From: an uncultured Lachnospiraceae bacterium
GTDB lineage: Bacteria > Bacillota_A > Clostridia > Lachnospirales > Lachnospiraceae
Length of the DNA stretch: 5,929 nucleotides
NCBI GenBank assembly: GCA_910585655.1
Contig: CAJUFW010000066.1
Span: 10,227-16,155, forward strand
Direction: 5' to 3'
Positions within the stretch are counted from its first letter, which is position 1. Each line of letters opens with the position of its first letter. The position numbers were made by a program, and so were the translations under genes. Under the pieces are notes generated by a model. The model was not told where the DNA came from. It worked only from the letters and a program-made list of their open reading frames with translations, and ran no database searches. Of this stretch, positions 1-5,929 are shown one piece after another.

Positions 1-1239
1 TTCCCTGGCAATCTGCGTTTCCCAGTTTTTATAGCTGATCATCTCCTGCTCTAACTTTACCTGATGGAGCAGCATATACTCCACCGTCTCCCGGTAGGCA
101 TCCTTTTCCTTTAGAGACTGGAGCCGTTGGTTATCGTGCGGCGTCAGCTTTTGCAGACAGTCCCGGTACGCTTCTTTTTCAAGCTCTTCCTTTGACATAT
201 GCAGGATCCGGAAAGGAATCCCCGTCATCCGACACAAATGTTCATGAATAAAAAAGCCGCCTGCGTCGATATCTCCAAAATGATACCACTCCAAATCCGG
301 ATTATCCTGCCAAGCCCGTTTTAAAAAGTCCCTTTGGAACCGATTTAAAAAACCGCCCAGATAAAATACAACCGCCTCTGTTGCTTCATAACGATAATAT
401 GACGTTTTATTTTCTATCGTCAAAAACTGTCTGCTATGTATCGTAATCCTCTCTATCGCCTCCAGATCCTCTACGGCAAATTCCAAGCCACCCTTTAACA
501 GCCCCACCGAAAGAGAACGCCCGTTTTCAAATACAATCTCACAATCTCCCTTTAGGCAAAGCCGTACCGGCTCCCGTTCGATGCCGTATTCCCGCAGAAT
601 TTCATCCTCCATCTCCTGTTCCTCACAAGGACGGTTTTGGTAGCGGCGAAGCTCCCTGCACACATCCGTCAATACCTTTTCTTCCAGATATTTCGAGCTT
701 CCATAGATCATCATCGAAGCCTCCCGCAGATAAAGCGGCTGTTGGTTCCGTTCAATAAACACCAATGCTTTTAGCACCTCTCCCAGATGGATATAATCCT
801 GCTTCTTATGAAACATCTGATTCTGCTCTAACTCCTGCCGAAGCCTTCCGCACAACGCCGCTGCCGCCGGAGTCGTTTCCTCGTACTGATCCAGCAAACG
901 CCTGACCGCCTGTATTCGATCCGTCTTCGGCGTGTAGCCGTACTGCTCCTTTAAATACTGCTCTGCTGCCTCTACCTCGCTATCCACCAGATCGATTTGC
1001 TCTATTTCATGGCTCATCCTGCGCTCCCGAAAGGTCACAAAACCCAGCTCCTGACATTCCCGAATCGCCTCATTAACCGCCTGAATGCAATCCATATCCC
1101 CATCGTTGTCATAATAGTTACGATACAGTCTGTCCGGTTTTATCCGCGTAACCCGCTTAATCCGGTTCGTTCCGGCGTCCTTTTTGCTGTTCCGGTAGCT
1201 CTGCGTCAGCAGCTTTAGCAGTTCTTCCTTGTAGCCCAA
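1..1239 (-). CDS. jetD: JetD, Toprim-domain nuclease subunit of Wadjet (3' end cut by window edge)
   Basis: JetD is the effector nuclease that cleaves small circular DNA once the JetABC motor has trapped it. The frame is open from 1239 to base 1 (413 codons with no stop), so only the extreme C-terminus is missing. The N-terminal half (about residues 1-220) is a basic, helical arm and winged-helix-like region. The C-terminal half is a DUF2220/Toprim-like domain, with the putative catalytic Glu at E276 (FLTIENK), the metal-binding DxD pair D323 and D325 in FGDIDAGG, and a late KLEQEM stretch near residue 395 typical of this family's end. These are the topoisomerase VI/Spo11-like Toprim residues, and all are present, so it should be active. 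TTG at 1239 is the only reasonable start: an in-frame stop lies at 1249-1251, and the first in-frame ATG (1095) would remove 48 family-like residues. It lies 18 nt after jetC, in the same operon. The family call is very secure; the start is likely. Confidence 0.93.
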   Translation of the reverse strand, partial: MGYKEELLKLLTQSYRNSKKDAGTNRIKRVTRIKPDRLYRNYYDNDGDMDCIQAVNEAIRECQELGFVTFRERRMSHEIEQIDLVDSEVEAAEQYLKEQYGYTPKTDRIQAVRRLLDQYEETTPAAAALCGRLRQELEQNQMFHKKQDYIHLGEVLKALVFIERNQQPLYLREASMMIYGSSKYLEEKVLTDVCRELRRYQNRPCEEQEMEDEILREYGIEREPVRLCLKGDCEIVFENGRSLSVGLLKGGLEFAVEDLEAIERITIHSRQFLTIENKTSYYRYEATEAVVFYLGGFLNRFQRDFLKRAWQDNPDLEWYHFGDIDAGGFFIHEHLCRMTGIPFRILHMSKEELEKEAYRDCLQKLTPHDNQRLQSLKEKDAYRETVEYMLLHQVKLEQEMISYKNWETQIARE

Positions 1240-1251
1240 TGGTTTGGATCA

Positions 1252-1258
1252 CTCCTTT
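1252..1258 (-). promoter_or_regulatory. Ribosome binding site for jetD
   Basis: On the minus strand AAAGGAG begins on the last base of the jetC stop codon and continues as TGATC, so it matches the anti-Shine-Dalgarno sequence well apart from one missing G. It ends 12 nt before the TTG at 1239, a slightly long spacing. Together with the in-frame stop at 1249-1251 it supports initiation at TTG. Ribosomes finishing jetC would stop on top of this site, so translational coupling is plausible. Confidence 0.75.
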
Positions 1259-4200
1259 CAAACGGAATCCGCAAACTGCACAATTCCCAACTGCATACTA
1301 TCCGCCCGCACCTTCAGCACCGGCAAAATAACCTCGCATTCATTCCCAATCGACTCTGTTTTATCCGGGGAACAGAAAATCACCTGAAGATTCTGCGCTC
1401 GCAGGAAATCAAGCATCAGTTTCACATTGCCTGGATCCATCTTGGCAAACGGCTCATCAATAAAAACCAATCTGGTAGAGTTGACCCGCTGGTTGTAGAT
1501 CATTAAAAGCGCCGAAGAGAGAATCAGCATATAAGGAATCTGTACTTCTGCTCCGGAATTGTAGCCGGTCTGTCTGGAAAGTCTGGCGTTTTGAAACGTC
1601 TCGTTACTCAGTAAAATCTCATAGGTCAGATAATTTCGATAATCGGCAAACTTTTCAATCGCTTCGTTATTATTCCCGGAAATGATTCGGTTGATAATCG
1701 CTTTCATATCTTCTTCAAGCTGCTCTGCTTCCTCCTCGGAGTAGGAGTCAAATATTCCCAATATCCGCTGACTGCTACCGCCGCCAAACTGCTCCCGTTC
1801 CTCTAAGTAGCGCGCGTAATCGATCACCCTTGCATAGTCCGAGGCATCCCGGTTAAAACGCACCTCAAACTGATAGCGAGTGGAAAATTTCAGCTTTGCC
1901 AGTTCTGCATTGATCAGTTTCAAATCCTCAATCGAACGGTTGCAGGACTTTAAAATCGTCAGTACAAATTCATTTTTAAAAATCTCCTCATAATGCCTGG
2001 TCTGAACGTCCAGCTTCCGGCTGACTTCCTGCAGATCGTCCATCCAGATTTTCGTCCGTCGGTTTTCATAAAGCTGCCTTTGGTCAATTCCTGTCGGCAG
2101 CCCCTCTCCTTCCGACCGCCTGCCGTTGTATTCGCCCTGCAAAGTAAAAATCGTTCTCTCATGCTGTTCGATTTCCCCCCGGAGACGCTTTTGGTACTCC
2201 TCGGAAAGCAACCCTCCCGGTCCTCTGCGACCGTTTGCCAGGTATTGGTCATAGTCCTGTGTCGCTTTCTGCATAGTGGCATATTCCGTTTGACGGTACT
2301 TTTCCAATGCTTCTTCCTGTAATACCAATAACTTGCCGCGTTCCTCTAACCGATCTCCACAGCGTAATAATTCCGACTGCAAACGGCTTTTTTCGGCATA
2401 CGCTTCTTCCTTGCGCTCCTTTAAACGTTCCAAAGAAGTCTCCAAGCTTCTTTGACGTTCCGACAATCCGACAAATTCAATGTTGTCTTTTTGCGCGTCA
2501 CGAAGCTTTTGTAACGTTTCCTCCGAATCCTGAATCTGACGTATCGTTTCTTCCAGCCGAAGCGGCGCGTCATAATGATATTCCTTAAAAAAGTTCCGCC
2601 CTTCCCGAAGCTGATTTCTCGTCTCGTTCAGAGTCTTTTCTTTTGCCAGAAGCGCCTTTTTTTGCGCAGTCAGTCGTTCGATTTCCCGCTCTGCACGCAG
2701 GCGGTTTAGTTCAAACGTTTCCTGCCCCAAATAATAAAAGCGGATTTGGTCAAAGCGCAGAAAATAACCGTCCATCGCCACGGACACCCGCCCTTCCTTG
2801 GAAATGGCATTTTCCTGGTTTTTGACCTCTCCCATTGGCACCGCCTTCATCCGTCCTAACTGATAATCAAAATATTTCTGCGCCACTTCGTTTTTTACGG
2901 AAAGGAAACGCACCACCGAATCTTCCTCCGGCTCCAACTCCTTTTTCATCAACAGCTTTGTATTAAACAAATGAGCGTACTGATTTTTCGAGCGGTTCAA
3001 TACCTCGTCCGCGATATCATAATACTGCGGCTCCACCAAAATGTTGTACCGTCTCCGTCCCAAATAACTCTCTATTGCGTCCCGCCAGTCCTCGTCCGTC
3101 AGCCCAATCACATATTCACAGGCAAATTTCGCCTCGGAAGCAATCCCTTTTTTGGCAAATTCCTCGTTGATTTCCTCCTTTAGCTTTACATAATCCGGAA
3201 TCTGGTGAAAATCCGTGCGGTTTTTCTTACATTCCTCTGCAATGTTCATCTGCGCCAAAAGCTGCCGTTCCAGCTCTTCTCTTTGCCGCTTCTGTTCCGC
3301 CGCTTCCTCCGTCAAACGCTCCTGCAGAGCCTCTACTGCCTGTTTTAAATCCTCCACTGCCGCCTGCTTTTCTGCGATCGGATAGTCCTGTCTGGAAAGC
3401 GACGCCAGAATACGCACCGGAACACTATGTTCTTGGATCACTGTCTTGTATTGTTCCAACGTATGGCAAAGCTCACTGACCTTTGTCTGAAATTCCTCTA
3501 ACTCCTGCCCTTCCTCCATCAACCGTTTCTTTTGCCGCTGCAGCTCTGTCAAATGTTCCTCTTCCTTTTGGATCGGCAGCACACAATCTAGCTGGCTCAG
3601 GCTGGCTGTCACCTCCTGCAGTCTGCGGGTCTCCTCCTCGATCTGCCTGGAAACTGTCTCAAGCTCTCTCTCGGTCTGTCTCTGCCTTCGCTCCGCCATC
3701 TCCTGTTCGTTCTTTAAGCGTTTGACTGTATCCTTCGCATCCAGGGTATTTTTATAAGCCTGCTTGATATCGTCTGCCAGAAGCTTCTCCTTTCCAGCCT
3801 CATAGTTATTATACTCCTTTAAAATTGCCTCTAGTTCCTTTAGCTCTGCCTGCACCACCAAAAAGGTCTGGTTCAATCGTTCAATATTTTCCTTCGCCTC
3901 AATCAGCCTGGAAAAATCCACTCTCCGATCTTCTAATACGCTTTCCTTAATAAAAGCGTCAATCTTTGCCTCCGGATCGTATGTCATAATCCCTCTGAGC
4001 TTCCGTAAAAATACCAATGTCTGCTGCGCGCTTAGCTTCAGACCTGTCATCTGCATAAACCGCGCGATGCCCTGCTCCCGGTTAAATAACGTCACTCCAT
4101 ATGCTTTCTGAAACTGGCTGGCGCTGTATACTCGCTTCGCGCCATCCTCTTCATACAGATGTTCCACCTGACTAAGCTCCGTCTGATCCATAATATAACG

Positions 4201-4572
4201 ATAGGACTGGATATTATTTACAACATTCGTCTCCAAAATCGTTCCCAGAAGAAAGCTTTTCTGCAAAATGTCGTCATAATATTCCAGCGCAATATGGCTG
4301 TAGACATGCGGAAACTTTTCCGGAGGTCGCATATAGGTTTTGGCAGTCGCATCCAACAGCCCTCTTGTATAAGAAGAAAGCGTACGTGTTCCCTTACTTT
4401 CCGAGGATTTATTAAACACTGTATCTCCATATGCCGCATACTTGATCGCATCTAACATCACCGATTTTCCGTTTCCGTTTTTCCCGGCAATCAAAGTAAA
4501 AAAACCAATCGGCGCCGTAATGTAGGAAAAACCATACCAATGCACCAGCCTGACCTTTTTCAGTAGTATCAT
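1258..4572 (-). CDS. jetC: JetC, SMC-like (MukB/MksB-related) ATPase of Wadjet
   Basis: JetC is the DNA-translocating SMC ATPase of the Wadjet complex and should dimerise through its hinge to drive ATP-dependent loop extrusion. The protein is 1104 residues, the usual size for JetC. In order it shows an N-terminal ATPase half-head with Walker A GKNGNGKS (residues 30-37); a first coiled-coil arm (about 225-450, rich in E, K, Q, R and L heptads); a globular hinge-like region (about 455-615); a second arm (about 620-880); and a C-terminal half-head. The latter carries the ABC signature region NSGAE (1005-1009), Walker B LVFIDEP (D1039, E1040), D-loop AKMD (1043-1046) and a switch segment VIFCSPD (1064-1070). 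The signature departs from LSGGE. The frame runs open upstream to 4728, but ATG at 4572 is chosen because Walker A then lies at the normal distance, AGGAGG sits 7 nt upstream, and the ATG overlaps the jetB stop as ATGA. Chromosomal MukB or MksB is the alternative, disfavoured by the adjacent JetD. Confidence 0.95.
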   Translation of the reverse strand: MILLKKVRLVHWYGFSYITAPIGFFTLIAGKNGNGKSVMLDAIKYAAYGDTVFNKSSESKGTRTLSSYTRGLLDATAKTYMRPPEKFPHVYSHIALEYYDDILQKSFLLGTILETNVVNNIQSYRYIMDQTELSQVEHLYEEDGAKRVYSASQFQKAYGVTLFNREQGIARFMQMTGLKLSAQQTLVFLRKLRGIMTYDPEAKIDAFIKESVLEDRRVDFSRLIEAKENIERLNQTFLVVQAELKELEAILKEYNNYEAGKEKLLADDIKQAYKNTLDAKDTVKRLKNEQEMAERRQRQTERELETVSRQIEEETRRLQEVTASLSQLDCVLPIQKEEEHLTELQRQKKRLMEEGQELEEFQTKVSELCHTLEQYKTVIQEHSVPVRILASLSRQDYPIAEKQAAVEDLKQAVEALQERLTEEAAEQKRQREELERQLLAQMNIAEECKKNRTDFHQIPDYVKLKEEINEEFAKKGIASEAKFACEYVIGLTDEDWRDAIESYLGRRRYNILVEPQYYDIADEVLNRSKNQYAHLFNTKLLMKKELEPEEDSVVRFLSVKNEVAQKYFDYQLGRMKAVPMGEVKNQENAISKEGRVSVAMDGYFLRFDQIRFYYLGQETFELNRLRAEREIERLTAQKKALLAKEKTLNETRNQLREGRNFFKEYHYDAPLRLEETIRQIQDSEETLQKLRDAQKDNIEFVGLSERQRSLETSLERLKERKEEAYAEKSRLQSELLRCGDRLEERGKLLVLQEEALEKYRQTEYATMQKATQDYDQYLANGRRGPGGLLSEEYQKRLRGEIEQHERTIFTLQGEYNGRRSEGEGLPTGIDQRQLYENRRTKIWMDDLQEVSRKLDVQTRHYEEIFKNEFVLTILKSCNRSIEDLKLINAELAKLKFSTRYQFEVRFNRDASDYARVIDYARYLEEREQFGGGSSQRILGIFDSYSEEEAEQLEEDMKAIINRIISGNNNEAIEKFADYRNYLTYEILLSNETFQNARLSRQTGYNSGAEVQIPYMLILSSALLMIYNQRVNSTRLVFIDEPFAKMDPGNVKLMLDFLRAQNLQVIFCSPDKTESIGNECEVILPVLKVRADSMQLGIVQFADSV

Positions 4573-5255
4573 AGCAAATCCTCCTCTTCGTCGTAACGTT
4601 CCCTGTTGTCCGCTTCCTCCTGCTCGTCTTTTTTCAGTTCTTCCTGCCGGTAACTTTCCCTCTCCTGCCCTTCTTGCTCCTCCTGCCGATATTCCTCTAC
4701 TACAGCCTGGAACTGCGGCAAATCCCATCCAAACTGCAGCGAAGGATAAAGCTGAATTTTCGCCTCCTCTCCTAACTCGTTTTCATCATAGGAAATCAGA
4801 CTATAGCGTTTAAAAAGCTTAAAAGCAGCCCGTAACTCCCGGCTTTCCGGCGAAAGCCCATACGACTTGATTTTATCAATCAAATCGCCTCTCGTAATAA
4901 AATTTTCTTCATTATAACCCAGATTTTCTAAATAGACCTCCCATAAAATCAGCAGCAGATGATATTGCTGTGTCTGAAACGTAATCACGTTTGCCCGCTT
5001 TAGCCCCGGCGTATCCTCGTCCTCCTCGTTAGCCACAAGCATCGCCACGCCCGCCTTTTCCTCAACCAGCAAATCAAAGCCAATCAACTTCAAATATTCA
5101 GAAATATCATAGCGATTCGATTCCTTTTCCACAAACCGATACAGCCGCTCCTCCTTCTCCCGAAGCAGGAACGTAGACTCTAACAGCTTCCGAATACTCC
5201 GCTTAAATAAAAGCTGATCCTCTTCCTTTATCGTAACTTGATATACCTTATCCAT
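4569..5255 (-). CDS. jetB: JetB, KITE-like winged-helix subunit of Wadjet (type II-like)
   Basis: JetB is the MukE/MksE-like accessory subunit. In this family it binds the kleisin JetA as a dimer and helps hold DNA against the SMC heads. The product is 228 residues, a usual size, with two predicted winged-helix-like regions (about residues 10-75 and 95-175) and no signal peptide or membrane segment, so it is cytoplasmic. The sequence recalls the DUF6063-type JetB of type II systems; this is recognition from memory, not a search. The last 40 residues form a charged, Glu/Gln/Arg-rich, probably disordered tail in which YRQEE occurs twice (189-193 and 202-206). ATG 5255 is chosen over the upstream in-frame ATG 5354 because AGGAG lies 8 nt before it and the upstream stretch is translated hairpin and repeat sequence. 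The stop overlaps the jetC start by 4 nt. The position between a JetA-like 3' end and jetC is decisive for the role. Confidence 0.88.
   Translation of the reverse strand: MDKVYQVTIKEEDQLLFKRSIRKLLESTFLLREKEERLYRFVEKESNRYDISEYLKLIGFDLLVEEKAGVAMLVANEEDEDTPGLKRANVITFQTQQYHLLLILWEVYLENLGYNEENFITRGDLIDKIKSYGLSPESRELRAAFKLFKRYSLISYDENELGEEAKIQLYPSLQFGWDLPQFQAVVEEYRQEEQEGQERESYRQEELKKDEQEEADNRERYDEEEDLL
4580..4585 (-). promoter_or_regulatory. Ribosome binding site deciding the jetC start
   Basis: A perfect AGGAGG on the minus strand lies 7 nt upstream of ATG 4572. It lies inside the jetB 3' end, where it also encodes part of the acidic tail. It fixes the jetC start at 4572 rather than at the longer in-frame start at 4728, and supports translational coupling through the ATGA overlap at 4569-4572. 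Confidence 0.92.
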
Positions 5256-5267
5256 TCTCCATTCTCC
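5254..5267 (-). repeat. Tandem heptamer GGAGAAT x2 over the jetB start
   Basis: Two exact adjacent copies of GGAGAAT (5267-5261 and 5260-5254, minus strand) supply the Shine-Dalgarno sequence and the first two bases of the jetB ATG. The duplication also creates an out-of-frame ATG at 5262 that opens a four-codon ORF (ATG GAG AAT GGA, then TAA at 5250-5248) overlapping the jetB start. Confidence 0.8.
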
Positions 5268-5268
5268 T
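5264..5268 (-). promoter_or_regulatory. Ribosome binding site deciding the jetB start
   Basis: AGGAG on the minus strand lies 8 nt before ATG 5255. A second ATG at 5262 lies only 1 nt after it, too close to be used well, and is out of frame. The site lies in the first copy of a tandem heptamer. Confidence 0.8.
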
Positions 5269-5300
5269 ATTTTGAGTTCCGTTTTTATTTTGAGTCCCGT
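5269..5300. repeat. Direct repeat ATTTTGAGTYCCGT, two copies, 18-bp period
   Basis: Plus-strand copies lie at 5269-5282 and 5287-5300 and differ by one base. The core TTTTGAGT recurs a third time at 5412-5419 on the far side of the hairpin, followed there by CCATCTCT, similar to the CCCGTCTCT after the 5288 copy. The palindrome is therefore bracketed by related sequence. Confidence 0.7.
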
Positions 5301-5311
5301 CTCTACACTGC

Positions 5312-5379
5312 AGCACCCCCTTAAAGGGGAGAGAATTTCTGTCATAAAAAACATGCCAGAAATTCCTCCCGGGGGTGCT
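5312..5379. repeat. Long bulged inverted repeat (hairpin) between jetA and jetB
   Basis: Three matched blocks fold on themselves: AGCACCCCC (5312-5320) with GGGGGTGCT (5371-5379), GGGAG (5327-5331) with CTCCC (5366-5370), and GAATTTCTG (5333-5341) with CAGAAATTC (5357-5365). This gives 23 base pairs with a 6-nt bulge (5321-5326), a single-base bulge (5332) and a 15-nt loop (5342-5356). No U-run follows on the minus strand and only a broken T-rich stretch follows on the plus strand, so a simple Rho-independent terminator for the operon is unlikely. The size and shape suit a REP-like or MITE-like palindromic unit, an mRNA-stability hairpin or an attenuator. I cannot decide which. Confidence 0.85.
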
Positions 5380-5383
5380 TTCG

Positions 5384-5417
5384 TTTCGAGACTGTTTTCA
5401 TTTCAAGACTGTTTTGA
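5384..5417. repeat. 17-bp tandem repeat TTTCRAGACTGTTTTSA, two copies
   Basis: Adjacent plus-strand copies at 5384-5400 and 5401-5417 differ at two positions. The second copy runs into the TTTTGAGTCC repeat at 5412-5421. On the transcribed strand the tract is A-rich (GAAAACAGTCT units) and lies between the jetA stop and the hairpin. Confidence 0.7.
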
Positions 5418-5448
5418 GTCCATCTCTGATGGGCTTTGTTCCGCTTTT

Positions 5449-5929
5449 TCACTTTTCCTTTGTGGGGTTTGTTTCTTCTATTGGATAGACCGAAAGCTTG
5501 CTGAGGGTTGCGATGTTCGTTTCCACCAGCCCTTCTTCTAACTCCACGCGGTAAGGGAAGCCTTCTGTCCCGGAATAGATGACGCCTGCTGCCAGCATCA
5601 TGGCATCGTCTCTGGTCGTAATCGGGAAATCCTCTGTCCGCAACCGTCCGCCTGGGAAGGAAAGCGTTTTGTAATAATCCGCAGCCGTATTCAGACTGTA
5701 GCGATCCGGGGCTTCTTTCAATAGGTCGTCTGTCAGAGCTTTTTTCTCTTCTTCGGAAAGCTCTCCAGCTAAAAGTTCTGGCGCCGGTTCTTGTGGTTGA
5801 GCTTTTTTCCGCCGTTCGAGTGATTTTTTTCCGATATAGCCCATGCTCTGTACCTGAAAACTTTCTGCCAGCCGCCCAAGCAAGGCTTCCCGCCCCTCTG
5901 GTTCCAGATCTTTTAGGGTCAGCAAAAGG
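5449..5929 (-). CDS. jetA: JetA, kleisin subunit of Wadjet (C-terminal part only)
   Basis: JetA is the MukF/MksF-like kleisin that bridges the two JetC heads and carries JetB. Only the last 160 codons are in the window; the frame stays open to the right edge, so the N-terminal winged-helix domain and middle linker lie outside. The visible part begins in a helical region (LLTLKDLEPEGREALL), passes through a basic then acidic linker (GKKSLERRKK to about LSEEEKKALTDD), and ends in a compact segment with FPITTRDDAMMLAAGVIYS and a beta-rich RVELEEGLVETNIATLSKLSVYP. That fits the C-terminal winged helix of a kleisin, which caps an SMC head. The similarity to DUF5716-type JetA (type II Wadjet) is from memory; its place immediately before jetB supports the call strongly. 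The first possible start inside the window (TTG at 5925) is internal and not the true start. The stop is TGA. Confidence 0.82.
   Translation of the reverse strand, partial: LLLTLKDLEPEGREALLGRLAESFQVQSMGYIGKKSLERRKKAQPQEPAPELLAGELSEEEKKALTDDLLKEAPDRYSLNTAADYYKTLSFPGGRLRTEDFPITTRDDAMMLAAGVIYSGTEGFPYRVELEEGLVETNIATLSKLSVYPIEETNPTKEK

Larger units (their letters stand above)
5256..5448. other. jetA-jetB intergenic gap holding a hairpin and repeat cluster
   Basis: These 193 nt separate jetA from jetB, while the other two junctions of the operon are a 4-nt overlap and an 18-nt gap. The stretch contains a long bulged hairpin, a three-copy TTTTGAGT repeat, a 17-bp tandem repeat and the jetB ribosome binding site. 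I see no convincing -35/-10 promoter pair, no canonical U-tract terminator on the operon strand and no believable small gene. It may be a small inserted element or an in-operon regulatory region. Confidence 0.7.

Noticed and set aside
997..1218. 73-codon plus-strand ORF at the jetD 5' end
   Set aside because: It is antisense to the conserved jetD N-terminus and has no recognisable product.
1993..4455. Several plus-strand and alternate-frame ORFs of 60-109 codons within jetC
   Set aside because: All lie antisense or out of frame inside jetC, have Pro/Ser/Phe-rich compositions typical of shadows, and no convincing ribosome binding sites.
4573..4728. 52-residue N-terminal extension of JetC from the in-frame ATG at 4728
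   Set aside because: It is a Gly/Arg/Ala-rich shadow of the jetB tail in another frame, has no SMC character and would displace the Walker A. ATG 4572 has AGGAGG at 7 nt and an ATGA overlap.
5256..5354. 33-residue N-terminal extension of JetB from ATG 5354
   Set aside because: It translates the hairpin and repeat sequence. ATG 5255 has a well-placed AGGAG and begins the recognisable JetB sequence.
5312..5379. Rho-independent terminator of jetA
   Set aside because: The stem is strong, but on the minus strand it is followed by GCAGTGTAGAGACGGG rather than a U-tract, and jetB-jetD downstream have no visible promoter of their own.
5417..5435. Small stem-loop (CCATC/GATGG) just after the jetA stop
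   Set aside because: It has only five continuous pairs and no U-tract after it; it could easily be chance.
5272..5541. 89-codon plus-strand ORF spanning the hairpin and the jetA end
   Set aside because: It runs through the palindrome and antisense to jetA, with Phe/Ser/Cys-rich shadow composition and no ribosome binding site.
5449..5925. A complete 158-residue gene starting at TTG 5925
   Set aside because: The frame continues past the window edge with no stop and no ribosome binding site there. The segment matches the C-terminal end of a longer kleisin.
1..5929. Chromosomal condensin (MukBEF or MksBEF) locus
   Set aside because: The adjacent Toprim nuclease with intact E and DxD motifs, and JetA/JetB-like partners, identify a Wadjet defence operon instead.

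Overview
The window holds one minus-strand operon, read from right to left, that encodes a Wadjet-type (JetABCD) SMC anti-plasmid defence system. The order is jetA (only its 3' end, 5929-5449), jetB (5255-4569), jetC (4572-1258) and jetD (1239 to the left edge, nearly complete). I saw no credible plus-strand gene, RNA gene, CRISPR array or transposase. Strong AGGAGG-type ribosome binding sites, mid-range GC and the protein flavour suggest a Firmicutes/Clostridia host, perhaps Lachnospiraceae. That assignment is inference.

How the genes work together, from knowledge of the family: JetC is the SMC-like ATPase motor, JetA the kleisin that bridges the ATPase heads, JetB a KITE-like winged-helix subunit that binds the kleisin, and JetD a Toprim-domain nuclease. 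The complex extrudes DNA loops, senses small closed circular DNA, and JetD cuts it. Every key motif I can check is present: Walker A, a variant signature motif, Walker B and D-loop in JetC, and the Toprim Glu and DxD motifs in JetD. The system looks intact where it can be seen. JetA and JetB resemble the type II Wadjet families (DUF5716/DUF6063-like, from memory). The subtype is less certain than the family.

Gene packing is uneven. jetB and jetC overlap by ATGA, and jetC and jetD are 18 nt apart with jetD apparently starting at TTG. jetA and jetB, however, are separated by 193 nt. That gap holds a long bulged hairpin (5312-5379) flanked by A-rich direct and tandem repeats, which looks like a small palindromic insertion or regulatory element inside the operon. 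A tandem heptamer forms the jetB ribosome binding site and creates a four-codon overlapping upstream ORF. These intergenic structures are the least explained part of the window. The gene system itself belongs to a described family. The operon promoter and final terminator lie outside the window.
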